64,000 nt of DNA, from NCBI GenBank assembly GCA_017550445.1, contig JAFZOV010000102.1, forward strand, positions 3,668 through 67,667, read 5' to 3'. Numbering within the stretch: the first letter of the stretch is position 1; each line of letters begins with the position of its first letter. This DNA is from Fibrobacter sp. (GTDB taxonomy: Bacteria > Fibrobacterota > Fibrobacteria > Fibrobacterales > Fibrobacteraceae). Of this stretch, positions 54,001-62,083 are shown in pieces. Under the pieces are notes generated by a model, which made no database searches, was not told where the DNA came from, and worked only from the letters and a program-made list of their open reading frames with translations. Position numbers and translations under genes: made by a program.

Positions 54001-55704
54001 GTAAGTAAACTTGGCATGAGATTCAAAACAGAACTGCTGGTTACGTCCCGGATTTTCAGAATACCAGCGAGCTTCCGCTTTATCCGGACCAAGCGTAGAG
54101 ACATCTTCAGACTTTTCTTTATAGAAAGTCCAGCCTATCGGAGCACTTTCCTTACAGCTCCATCCGATAATGCAGATATTATCATCCGCTTTTGCTCCTA
54201 AGAACTCATTAATAAAGCTCAACTCTTGGTTATCGCCTTTTGCAAAGGCCCCCGTACAATCCTTCCCCTTTTTCCAGCCGGGACCATTACAAACGAGATC
54301 AATTTTAGGCATTTTTTCATCGGAATCATATTCTCGAAGAGCGGGACCATAGAAAATGGGACCTTCTGCCAATCTTTTTGTTCTTGCGGCACGAACGGGA
54401 GTCTGCGTCGGGTCCGCTGCTAAAATTACAGCGTCACCAGTTTCATCTTGAGGTAATTCTGCAGGATAAAATCCACCTCGGACAGCTTCTTTTCTCGTTG
54501 CAGTAACACCAGCATTCGGGCTTGTATAGTTATCAGAATCAAATTCCCACTTACCGTCTTCAGAGCGTTTAAACGGCATATCATAGCAACTCTTTTCATT
54601 CACGCCCTTTTCATAGTTAAAGAGCTGATTGAAGAGTTTTTCATTAATAAAGCACTTTTTACCGGCGGCACTTAAAGTCGGTTTACGCATAGCCTGCGGA
54701 ATAGACGGATCAAGCGTTTCATTCACAAGTCCCGGAGTAACACCTATACAAGCATCAACAGCGGCACGAGCTTCGGTCTCCGATATGCCCTGAGCACCTT
54801 TTTGACAGCCTTCTCCACCGGCAGAATAACAAGAAAAGGCAGGATGCAAGCTGGCATCTGAATCGTAAATGATAGCGGCCATTGTATAAGAGCAAGTTCC
54901 TTCAATACCCTCTACTTCGGCAGCACTATAGTAATAACCATCTTCATTAGTCTTTTGTCCTTCATCCGGCACAAAGAACAAGGTATCTACACCTAGCGAA
55001 AAGATCATACCCAATGTAATCGGAGTGGCCGTAGCAGCCGTTTCCCAGTTACCATACAAGCCAAGTTGATCATCAGGATCATCATCACGATAAAGAATAG
55101 CGTCATCATAAATGGTTTCATCAAAGAAAACAGTATAATACCAGCCGCACATATCAGACACAGCGGTCATAGGGCGAGTAACCTTTCCTTCATTCATACT
55201 CAGCATAGGCACGGAAGACATCCATTCGTCCATATCAGGAGGAATCATCACAAAGAAATATTTAGCATTAGGAGCAGCAGTCCCAATAGTTACTTCACCA
55301 GGCTTCGCAGGATTTTCTTGAATGTAAATGTCGGATACACCATAGGAAGCGCATTCAAAAGGAGTGCCATCATTTTGTCCCGCAGAAGTGGATTCTTGGT
55401 TCATCCAGAAGCCATTCCAGCTGTCAGCACTGTTTGTAAATTTGAATGTGTTTTCGCAAAGTCCCGCATTCGTAGCTTCAGATGGACTAAATTCTACCCA
55501 CCCAGACTCCGTTTTCTTGGTCGGTGTATAGAACTTTCCGCAGTTGACCATCGAAATGCTAGTCCAGCCCGTAGGGGGCATAACATAAATATTTCCACCA
55601 CAATTCAAGGCGAAAGCATTCTGCGCTCCAACAAAAAGCAGACAGACACCCAAAGCCCACTTGCATAGGAGGTTCATTGTTTTTTTCATCATTTTAGTTT
55701 CCAT
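51010..55704 (-). CDS. Giant fibro-slime domain surface protein (first copy)
   Basis: 1564 residues from ATG 55704, chosen because GGAAG lies 10 nt before it and the spacing to the upstream palindrome equals that of the paralogue. The signal peptide ends near FVGAQNAFA. The fibro-slime domain (TIGR02148, PA14-like) covers about 553-645 (NQQFCFESHAKF, FRGDDDIWVFIDNKLAVDLG, CDRRTTMSNVRI). Long beta-rich regions surround it, and the C-terminus has a gliding-type end (WNMRSDKGRMVGTGAYI). Fibro-slime proteins are typical of F. succinogenes outer-membrane proteins linked to cellulose attachment; a role here is inferred. Tandem paralogue of the next gene, both with own promoter and terminator. Confidence 0.88.
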   Translation of the reverse strand: METKMMKKTMNLLCKWALGVCLLFVGAQNAFALNCGGNIYVMPPTGWTSISMVNCGKFYTPTKKTESGWVEFSPSEATNAGLCENTFKFTNSADSWNGFWMNQESTSAGQNDGTPFECASYGVSDIYIQENPAKPGEVTIGTAAPNAKYFFVMIPPDMDEWMSSVPMLSMNEGKVTRPMTAVSDMCGWYYTVFFDETIYDDAILYRDDDPDDQLGLYGNWETAATATPITLGMIFSLGVDTLFFVPDEGQKTNEDGYYYSAAEVEGIEGTCSYTMAAIIYDSDASLHPAFSCYSAGGEGCQKGAQGISETEARAAVDACIGVTPGLVNETLDPSIPQAMRKPTLSAAGKKCFINEKLFNQLFNYEKGVNEKSCYDMPFKRSEDGKWEFDSDNYTSPNAGVTATRKEAVRGGFYPAELPQDETGDAVILAADPTQTPVRAARTKRLAEGPIFYGPALREYDSDEKMPKIDLVCNGPGWKKGKDCTGAFAKGDNQELSFINEFLGAKADDNICIIGWSCKESAPIGWTFYKEKSEDVSTLGPDKAEARWYSENPGRNQQFCFESHAKFTYKPGLKFNFRGDDDIWVFIDNKLAVDLGGTHLAAPGYVDIDNFKGLSEGGWVVGNEYDLDIFFCDRRTTMSNVRIKTNMYIQQKTAIDVKGSKNASNKSETDYSLCYTKTGDGSCASAMTGDQKEEKYCGSEIQDAHLAISYTLVNGNTISAPAVAGFENVSVPDVYKCGIDLRTIYAPKVNKEEVCLPGGRYTLFVNIEGSSKKVATFRMSGEVDVVYKDGIAVDSNSKEIPGGKYTLVKSAMAGQKVPVYISSVAPKADGSGVEIYPEDAKGVEYTLAYDRVMQVFVKDESADTLVKLASGAKRKIGDSGVDTVYVTVEMDDMTEKIQTYSISVSGKQQNSMKIDFYLPQITFIEKIPGEGEQAKSITGQKKEADGSYEELWVGTLYEMYLAVLKPNADGKSYSPCLQECDGLEIHKGAGTSPKIEFIPDNVKFKDGYATISVRSLTKYRWDEDASLSSPATIVAEYNDYVQASYNPIFFRDPPVPYPVLADVFDVHGSAPAVEYKIPAPYFDMDKEYLDGIADSVTIYYDRAFHKDSLPTKICLMWDSASAEHHNPYTEGYSNIPKDTSVSCNALLNVDKTNVDCSSPDANGYCTRVVTLGGFTLSKVAKTSGVGKVSSYAIFEDKGKIVKQGFAGALTDRIAPVPLRAEVRTVKKGDELGDFDSLVVIMSEPVKLLTSSNGRNPVDFYLNSAVDLSEGARFASALGGTEVLATKEPVIGVTEAGEGRIKFMYTRGNVSPHVGDYLRMGGDLSNLFWSDTTDLTQSGGDTLRSTADATYAWNSPTSYSETKRLPSPWIPVIGDANKAIHENKFASTANAEIGDKVPPVTVHSYRTTFTKAEVFAAEGGRPGHFIESDMYALYNGLPDSLRDEVKPEDIYFHYEVQYFTNLGNFVASKSQKIYCDDKMNTEKDPQTNEPIQYFNGGTCIDAGNDRNYFVGWNMRSDKGRMVGTGAYIVKMNSFVKLGSAGKDAKQESTSVWGIKRSPKPVEDYLK

Positions 55705-55732
55705 CGATGTTTTACTTCCAACAGTGCATAAC

Positions 55733-55749
55733 AAAAAGACGGCCTTTTT
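55733..55749. promoter_or_regulatory. AAAAAG-n5-CTTTTT palindrome before the first fibro-slime gene
   Basis: Same type as the site at 60825-60842 and, like it, starts 29 nt from the ATG. The gene-side flank (TTATGC on the minus strand) is also shared. A regulator site or a leader hairpin. Confidence 0.45.
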
Positions 55750-55886
55750 GAAATGCCATAGACCGCCCTCAAATTTATTCTTTTTTGAAGAAAAAAACAA
55801 ACGCTTTTTATCGTTTTTTTGTGAAAAAAACGTTCATTTTGTATACAGAAAACTTTTATAACAGAACGGAGTGAGTTCCGTCACAA

Positions 55887-55927
55887 TAAAAAAAGCCTAG
55901 TGTAAAAATTACTTTTCAACACTAGGC
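55887..55927 (-). terminator. Intrinsic terminator of the second giant fibro-slime gene
   Basis: GCCTAGTGT (55895-55903) and ACACTAGGC (55919-55927) form a perfect 9-bp stem; on the minus strand seven T follow. It lies 9 nt after the stop codon. Confidence 0.9.
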
Positions 55928-55936
55928 GAATCGTAC

Positions 55937-58900
55937 TTACTTCGATGCAGCCTTCATGTAGCCCTTATCGGGTTTAGGCGAACGCTTAACACCCCATACC
56001 GACGTACTTTCTTGCTTGGCCTTCTTACCGAGAGAACCCATCTTCACGAACGACTTGAGTTTCACGATATAGGCTCCGGTGCCAGCCATACGGCCGTTTT
56101 CGGAACGCATGTTCCAGCCAATGAAGAAGTTGCGGTCCATGCCGGCATCGATACAAGAGGTACCGGCACCGCCAAAGAAGGACTGACCATTCTTTTGGAT
56201 GTTGAGGTCATCGTTACAGTAAATCTTCTGAGACTTCCTGGTCACGAAACCACCCAAGTTGGTAAAGTACTGAACTTCGTAGTAGAAGTACATGTTATCC
56301 ATGTCACCCTGGAGTTCAAGCTTTTCTTGTTCGGTAAGGCCGTTGTATAGAGCGTACATGTCTGCCTTGACCAAGTGACCGGGCCTTCCGCCTTCTGCAA
56401 GCAAGATTTCAGCCTTGGTCATGTTGGTACGGTAGCCGTTCACCGTCACAGCCTGGTGAGTAGCCTTCCAAATGGAGTCGGCATTTGCAGTCGAAGCAAA
56501 CTTGTTTTCGTTCACGTCGATTTCAGCGTCACCGATCACAGGAATCCAGACGGACGGGAGACGCAGCGTTTCATTGTATGCCGTCGGAGAATTCCAGTGG
56601 TAATCGGCATCAGAGCGCAACGTATCGCCACCCAGCAGGGTCAAATCCGTAGTATCGGACCAGAACACGTTCGTCAGGTCACCGCCCATACGCACATAGT
56701 CACCCACGTGCGGAGAAACCTTACCGCGCCTATACATGAACTTGACACGGCCTTCGCCAGTTTCAGAAACAACAGTGGGCAAGGGATCATTATCAGAAGT
56801 CACCACTTGAGCTCCGGACAGGGCAGACACGTAACGGCTGTCTTCGGACAGTTCAACTGCAGAATTCAGGTAGAAGTCCAAAGACGTCTTCTTATTGGAA
56901 CTGGTCACAAACTTGACCGGTTCAGACAGAATCAACACAAGGCTATCCAAATCCGTCAATTCGTCGTTCTTCAAGACAGTACGGACTTCGGCACGCAGCG
57001 GCACAGGAGCCATGCGGTCTGTCAACGGGCCCTTGAAGCCCTGCTTCACCTTTTTACCCTTGTCTTCGAAGTCTGCGTAAGAACGGACTTCACCAAGACC
57101 CGATGTCTTAACGGCAGAAGAAAGCTTAAGGCCACCGACAGTAATCAACTTGGTGCAGTATCCGTCAGCATCAGGCTTAGAGCAATCGATATTACTCTTG
57201 TCAATAGGCACAAGCATATTACAGGTAATCGCGGAATCCTTCGGAATAGTCGAGAAACCTTCTGCATAGGGGTTATGGGGTTCGGCACTCGTAGTATCCC
57301 ACAGCAAGCAAAGTCGTGTCGGCAAAGAGTCCTTATGGATTGCACGGTCATAGTAAATGGCAACGGAATCGCCAATACCGTCCAGGTATTCCGTATTCTT
57401 GTCAAAGTACGGAGCAGGAATCTTGTATTCCATAGGCGGTACAGAGCCGTGAACGTCAAACACATCGGCAAGCACCGGGAACGGCACCGGAGGATCGCGG
57501 AAGTAGACCGGGTTGTAAATGGCCTGCACGAAGTCGTTGTATTCAGCCACGATAGTCGCCGGAGAATGGATTGCCGGATCCGTATCCCAACGGTACTTGA
57601 CCATAGAGCGGACATTAACTGTCGCATAGCCGTTTTGGAACGTGATCTGTTCCGGCATAAAGTCAATCTTCGGAGAGGTACCTGCACCCTTATGGATCGT
57701 AATGCCATTGCATTCTTCCAAGCAGGGGCTGTAGGTCTTGTCCAGATTGGGCTTCACAATGGCAAGGTACATTTCATATTGCGTACCCACCCACAATTCC
57801 TCATAGGAACCATCGGGTTCAGGCTGCTGACCCGTGATAGACTTGGCGACTTCACCCGCTTCCGGGATCTTTTCGATAAAGGTAATCTGCGGCAGGTAGA
57901 AGTTGATGTTCAAGGCCTTATCCGCATTAGCGCCAACACTGATGCTGAAGGGCTGGATAGGCTCTGTCAGGTCTTCCATGTCAACCGTAACATAAACGGT
58001 ATCGACACCCGAAGCTCCGATATAGCGCGTTGCACCCGAAGCAATCCTCACAAGACTATCGGTACCTTCGGGGGTAACCACCTTTTCATAAACCTTCATC
58101 AGCTTGTCGTAGGCAAGGGCATACGGCTGGTTCACGGCGTCATCTGGGAAGATATCCAGGCTGTCAGATCCTGATCTGGGAGCCACATTGGAAATGTAGA
58201 CCGGCACAATTTCGCCACCCATGGCTATCGTCTTCGGCGTATAGTCACCAAGCTTGGTCACATCACCGGTTTCAGTATTGATGGACATGGCAGAGCCGTT
58301 CTTGTAAACCACGCTCATTTCGCCCGAAGTCTGGAAGCTCATCACCTTCCTCGACTTGTTATCGATATTGACAAACAGCGTGTAGTAACCGCCCTTACGC
58401 ATGCAAAGCGCAGACTTGTTCAGGACCGGGTCGCCAAAGTTAGTCAGGTTAATGCCGCACTCGTAAATTCCCGGAGTGGTAACATTTTCAAAGCCGGCAA
58501 CAATGTTTTCATCCCTCTTCTTGCCTTCTACAAGCGTGTAAGACATGGTAATCTTGCCTTCATTCATCGCCTGCACAAGCTTTTCACCGCACCACCTTTC
58601 AGAATTACCTGCAGACATGGCCGCAGCGCAGGAACCATCACCGGACTTGGTGAAGCAAACATCATAAATGGTTTCGTCCTTGTTGGCGGGGTTCTTTTTA
58701 CCCACAGTTTCAATATCGGTCTTCTGGCGGATATACATGTTCGTCTTGATACGCACATTACTCATAGTGGTACGGCGGTCGCAGAAGAAGATATCAATGT
58801 CATATACATTGCCGACAACAAAGCCACCGCTGGCACCAACGAAATAGTCCAGGTCTACGTAGCCGGGAGCTGCCAAGTGGGTACCACCGATATCCACGGC

Positions 58901-60796
58901 CAGCTTGTTGTCGATAAAGATCCAAATGTCGTCGTCGCCACGGAAGCTAAAGCGAAGGCCCTTTCTATAAGTGAAGTTAGCATGAGATTCAAAGCAGAAG
59001 TGCTGGTTACGACCCTGACCATTGGTAAAGACCGTAGCATCGTAAGCCTGAACGGCAGCCTTGCCAGCATCATCCTTCACCCAGCCGCCGGAAGCCCAGC
59101 GGGCAGCATTACCGGTACCATAACCGTTCGTCGTATTGGCAACGTTGACAGCCGTTTCGGTACCCTGCTTGTAGAAGGTCCAGCCTTCCGGGGCCACATC
59201 ATTTGCCCAGCCGTCACCCATGACAGACCACTGCCAGCCATCGCCCTGCACCGCAAGGCCGGCCTTAGGCGGATTCGTCGAGGACCATTCACCACCACCA
59301 GCGAAGAGATGGTTACGGTTACAATCGATACCCTTGTTCCAACCGGGGCCATTGCAGAGGATATCGATTTCGGGAACACCCTCGGCCGCATTGATCTTTC
59401 TTAAAGAAGATTCCATGAACACGGGGCCTTCGGCCTTGCGCTTGTTATGGGCAGCAGGAACTGCGGCAGAAAGCATCTTGGTCGGATCAGCAAGAGAGTC
59501 GGATTCTCCTGGATAGAAGCCACCCTTGGCCGTGGCACCAGGGCTAGTGTAGTTGTCGGAATCGAATTCCCACTTGCCGTCTGCACTGCGGGTAAAGGGC
59601 ATTTCCACGCAATAGGTCTCGTTGTACTGGGTATTGCTCTGGAACATGGTATTAAAGGCTTCAGCACTGACAAAGCAGCCGCTAGCAGTATTGTAGGTCG
59701 GCTTTTTCGTGGTCGGGTCCAGCAAGTCGGCAACGATACCCTGGGTTACGCCGACGCAAGGCGTAGGCTGACCGGCCGGGTAACTGAACGGAGCGTTTGT
59801 GGGGCAGCCGTTGTACAGGCCTTCTGCAGCCGGCATATCTTTATAATATGTAGTTGCACAGGTAAAGGCGCCATGCAGGCTGGCATCGGTATCGTAGATA
59901 ATAGCAGCAAGGTCATAGGAGCAAGTACCTTTAACGCCTCTAGGGAAAGTGTAATACCAGCCGTCATCACCATCGGCCAGCAACTGTTCTTCGTCGGGCA
60001 CAAAGAACAAGGAATCACCCACGAAAAGCATATTCAAGGGAATCGGAGTCACCACACCCGGTTCTTCCCAGTTGCCGTTCAGGCCGATCATATTTGTGCG
60101 GCCTTCGTCGGCAGAACTGTAGAACAGCACATTGTCCGGAATGGTGCCGCCCGTCCAGATATACCTGAACCATCCGCAATAGTCTTCGCCATCGACAGCT
60201 TCAAGCTTTTCACCCGTAACACCGCCATCCCAGCTGATCATGGGGTCGGCAGAAAGCCATTCCGTATAGTCAGGCGGAATCATCATGTACAGGAACTTGG
60301 CTCCCGGCGGAACATCGCCCGTCATCGTTTTTCCCGGAGCATTGGGATTTTCGAAGATATACACATGCTTATCTTCGCCCGGGCAACGAAGGCTAGCTTC
60401 ATTGGTCGGCCAGCTCGGGTCATTCGGATTCTTCGTCGGGACATTAAACCCCGTAGACGTGACAATCCTTAACGTCGAATAATCGACAGTCGTGCCATTA
60501 GCCTGGCTTCCCATGGTAAAGTAAGGCTTCGTATTATCTGTTATACGCAACTTTTCCAAATCGAATTCATAGAAACCATTAGAATTCAATGTCATTTTTT
60601 GGACATTATTGACATTCATGCCGCCAATATAGGCAGCAGTCCAGTCATCCGGAGCCTTAAAGTAGACTTTACCTTTACAAGTAATAGGTTGTGTCTGCTG
60701 CGCCCAAGCACTTTGTACACCAGCAAAGAGCAAGCCAACGCTCACAGCGAATTTCCAAAACGAAAACATCCTCAAAGGACTCTCAGTTCTTCTCAT
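55937..60796 (-). CDS. Giant fibro-slime domain surface protein (second copy)
   Basis: 1619 residues from ATG 60796; GGAAG lies 8 nt before it, whereas the ATG at 60802 is only 2 nt from that site. The signal peptide ends near AGVQSAWA. The fibro-slime domain covers about 594-685 (NQHFCFESHANF, FRGDDDIWIFIDNKLAVDIG). Large parts align with the protein at 51010 along its whole length, including the repeated phrase FYLPQITFIEKIP and the C-terminus WNMRSENGRMAGTGAYI. Two tandem copies that have diverged suggest duplication for different ligands. Confidence 0.88.
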   Translation of the reverse strand: MRRTESPLRMFSFWKFAVSVGLLFAGVQSAWAQQTQPITCKGKVYFKAPDDWTAAYIGGMNVNNVQKMTLNSNGFYEFDLEKLRITDNTKPYFTMGSQANGTTVDYSTLRIVTSTGFNVPTKNPNDPSWPTNEASLRCPGEDKHVYIFENPNAPGKTMTGDVPPGAKFLYMMIPPDYTEWLSADPMISWDGGVTGEKLEAVDGEDYCGWFRYIWTGGTIPDNVLFYSSADEGRTNMIGLNGNWEEPGVVTPIPLNMLFVGDSLFFVPDEEQLLADGDDGWYYTFPRGVKGTCSYDLAAIIYDTDASLHGAFTCATTYYKDMPAAEGLYNGCPTNAPFSYPAGQPTPCVGVTQGIVADLLDPTTKKPTYNTASGCFVSAEAFNTMFQSNTQYNETYCVEMPFTRSADGKWEFDSDNYTSPGATAKGGFYPGESDSLADPTKMLSAAVPAAHNKRKAEGPVFMESSLRKINAAEGVPEIDILCNGPGWNKGIDCNRNHLFAGGGEWSSTNPPKAGLAVQGDGWQWSVMGDGWANDVAPEGWTFYKQGTETAVNVANTTNGYGTGNAARWASGGWVKDDAGKAAVQAYDATVFTNGQGRNQHFCFESHANFTYRKGLRFSFRGDDDIWIFIDNKLAVDIGGTHLAAPGYVDLDYFVGASGGFVVGNVYDIDIFFCDRRTTMSNVRIKTNMYIRQKTDIETVGKKNPANKDETIYDVCFTKSGDGSCAAAMSAGNSERWCGEKLVQAMNEGKITMSYTLVEGKKRDENIVAGFENVTTPGIYECGINLTNFGDPVLNKSALCMRKGGYYTLFVNIDNKSRKVMSFQTSGEMSVVYKNGSAMSINTETGDVTKLGDYTPKTIAMGGEIVPVYISNVAPRSGSDSLDIFPDDAVNQPYALAYDKLMKVYEKVVTPEGTDSLVRIASGATRYIGASGVDTVYVTVDMEDLTEPIQPFSISVGANADKALNINFYLPQITFIEKIPEAGEVAKSITGQQPEPDGSYEELWVGTQYEMYLAIVKPNLDKTYSPCLEECNGITIHKGAGTSPKIDFMPEQITFQNGYATVNVRSMVKYRWDTDPAIHSPATIVAEYNDFVQAIYNPVYFRDPPVPFPVLADVFDVHGSVPPMEYKIPAPYFDKNTEYLDGIGDSVAIYYDRAIHKDSLPTRLCLLWDTTSAEPHNPYAEGFSTIPKDSAITCNMLVPIDKSNIDCSKPDADGYCTKLITVGGLKLSSAVKTSGLGEVRSYADFEDKGKKVKQGFKGPLTDRMAPVPLRAEVRTVLKNDELTDLDSLVLILSEPVKFVTSSNKKTSLDFYLNSAVELSEDSRYVSALSGAQVVTSDNDPLPTVVSETGEGRVKFMYRRGKVSPHVGDYVRMGGDLTNVFWSDTTDLTLLGGDTLRSDADYHWNSPTAYNETLRLPSVWIPVIGDAEIDVNENKFASTANADSIWKATHQAVTVNGYRTNMTKAEILLAEGGRPGHLVKADMYALYNGLTEQEKLELQGDMDNMYFYYEVQYFTNLGGFVTRKSQKIYCNDDLNIQKNGQSFFGGAGTSCIDAGMDRNFFIGWNMRSENGRMAGTGAYIVKLKSFVKMGSLGKKAKQESTSVWGVKRSPKPDKGYMKAASK

Positions 60797-60824
60797 TTTC
60801 ATGACTTCCTTTTATTGGCATAGC

Positions 60825-60842
60825 AAAAAGACCGGTCTTTTT
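60825..60842. promoter_or_regulatory. Perfect 18-bp palindrome before the second fibro-slime gene
   Basis: AAAAAGACCGGTCTTTTT is fully self-complementary. It starts 29 nt from ATG 60796 and is followed on the minus strand by GCTATGCC, the place of a -10 box. Confidence 0.5.
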
Positions 60843-61053
60843 GGGACGCCAATATCCACCCGTAAAAATATTCTTTTCTGTCAAAAAAAGGACATTTTTT
60901 TATTTACATGGTAAGTTCGACTTGTATACAAACGAAAAAATCGGCCTAATTTAAAAAATTTGCGCAATTCAGAGCCCAATAGTAAACAAAATTTTTCTAA
61001 AAATCGCTTTTTGTTTGACGCACTCCGCTCCAGGACATTTATCAGAAAGAGCA

Positions 61054-61069
61054 AAAAAGTGTGCTTTTT
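61054..61069. promoter_or_regulatory. AAAAAG-TGTG-CTTTTT palindrome before the diguanylate cyclase gene
   Basis: The same outer arms as the fibro-slime sites, ending 29 nt before ATG 61099 and followed at once by the -10 box TACTACATTT. The inner part differs. Confidence 0.4.
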
Positions 61070-61078
61070 ACTACATTT
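61069..61078 (+). promoter_or_regulatory. TACTACATTT promoter box of the diguanylate cyclase gene
   Basis: One change from TACTATATTT. A start near 61084 gives a 15-nt leader with GGAG, suitable for the ATG at 61099. TTGACG at 61015-61020 with TTTATC 17 nt later is an alternative. Confidence 0.4.
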
Positions 61079-61098
61079 CTAAATAACACGGAGTGCTT

Positions 61099-61983
61099 AT
61101 GCAAGACATGGACCGAACAATCGCCAGCGGAAACACCATCAAGTTACCCGTCGCCCCTATGCGACCGCACCTGATTGTGCTATACCCGCAAAACCAATTC
61201 AAGCAAATTCCGCTTGAAAAAGGAACGGTTGTTTTGGGTCGCGGCCAAGACGCCGACATCCGCATGGACGATGAACTGGTAAGCCGCAGGCACTGCGCCG
61301 TGACATTCGACGGCGAAAGCGTCACCGTCAAGGACCTGGGTAGCACCAACGGCACCTTCGTGGACGGCTCCCCCATCAGCGAAAGTAAGCTGGAAGACCA
61401 CAACCGTCTGCAAATCGGCAAGATGGTCTTGAAAGTAGACTTCAAGGACGCAAGCGAAGAAGCCTTTGACCGCGAACTCTACGAAGCGGCCACCATGGAT
61501 CCGCTGACCAAGATTAGCAACCGCCGCACTTTTATGGACCGCAGCTTAGGCGAGCTTGCGCTCGCCCGCCGCAACAACTATTTCGTTCACGCTATCATGG
61601 TCGACGCAGACCACTTTAAGCGCGTGAACGACACCTGGGGTCACCAGTGCGGCGACATGGTGTTGAAAGAAATCGCCCGGATCCTCAAAGAAGAAAAGCG
61701 CGAATCTGACCTGCTCGCCCGATACGGCGGCGAAGAATTCGTGCTGCTGCTGGGCGGGATCGGCCCCGAAGACGCCAAAAAGAGCGCCGAACGTCTGCGC
61801 TCGGCGGTAGAACGCCACCGTTTTTCGTGGAAGGACACCATTATCCCGGTGACTATTTCTTTAGGACTCGCTAGCCGCCAAGGCGAAAAAATCGGCAAAA
61901 TCGAAGACTTGATTGCCGAATGCGACCGCCTGCTTTACATCGCCAAGGAAAGCGGCAGAAACCAAGTAGCTTGCGAAGCATAG
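61099..61983 (+). CDS. FHA-GGDEF diguanylate cyclase
   Basis: Makes cyclic di-GMP from two GTP. ATG 61099 (after GGAG) is preferred to GTG 61093; the protein has 294 residues. FHA domain about 25-110: VVLGRGQDADI, SRRHCAV and LGSTNGTFVDG hold the phosphothreonine-binding Arg, Ser and Asn. GGDEF domain about 130-290: DADHFKRVNDTWGH and the active site RYGGEEF. An inhibitory I-site RxxD (RESD) lies five residues before GGEEF, so product inhibition is expected. The FHA domain suggests control by a Ser/Thr kinase. The stop codon lies in the loop of a perfect 8-bp hairpin (61972-61990). Confidence 0.93.
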   Translation: MQDMDRTIASGNTIKLPVAPMRPHLIVLYPQNQFKQIPLEKGTVVLGRGQDADIRMDDELVSRRHCAVTFDGESVTVKDLGSTNGTFVDGSPISESKLEDHNRLQIGKMVLKVDFKDASEEAFDRELYEAATMDPLTKISNRRTFMDRSLGELALARRNNYFVHAIMVDADHFKRVNDTWGHQCGDMVLKEIARILKEEKRESDLLARYGGEEFVLLLGGIGPEDAKKSAERLRSAVERHRFSWKDTIIPVTISLGLASRQGEKIGKIEDLIAECDRLLYIAKESGRNQVACEA

Positions 61984-61990
61984 CTTCGCA
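61972..61990 (+). terminator. Hairpin across the stop codon of the cyclase gene
   Basis: TGCGAAGC-ATA-GCTTCGCA; the TAG stop (61981-61983) starts in the loop. No T-run follows, so it is not a classical terminator; it may protect the 3' end together with locus 8. Confidence 0.45.
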
Positions 61991-62062
61991 GTGTGCGATG
62001 TGTAATGTGTAACGTGAAATCATAAACTTTTCATTACACACTCGTCATTCCACATTCCACAT
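61991..62062. repeat. Degenerate heptamer repeat of TGTGTAA type (locus 8)
   Basis: GATGTGTAATGTGTAACGTG (61997-62016) on the left and inverse units CATTACACA, CATTCCACATTCCACAT (62032-62062) on the right. The inverse unit CATTACACA also occurs in locus 1, which ties the types together. Confidence 0.72.
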
Positions 62063-62083
62063 TTTTCTACATTTGGCGCCGAA

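Larger units (their letters stand above)
60797..61098. promoter_or_regulatory. Divergent regulatory region (fibro-slime / diguanylate cyclase)
   Basis: About 300 bp without a gene. The fibro-slime side carries the palindrome at 60825-60842. The middle is AT-rich with no clear structure. The cyclase side carries TTGACG (61015-61020), a palindrome at 61054-61069 and a TACTACATTT box (61069-61078). No small RNA or riboswitch was recognised. Confidence 0.5.

Noticed and set aside
51073..58174. Plus-strand frames of 562 and 599 codons inside the fibro-slime genes
   Set aside because: They are antisense to the two paralogues at matching positions, which is explained by the duplication of the coding strand.
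60825..60842. Cyclic di-GMP riboswitch in the fibro-slime leader
   Set aside because: A GGDEF gene is adjacent, but the leader shows only a palindrome and lacks the conserved GEMM core.
2291..62062. Heptamer loci as CRISPR arrays
   Set aside because: Units are 6-8 nt, degenerate, and have no spacers; no cas genes are present.
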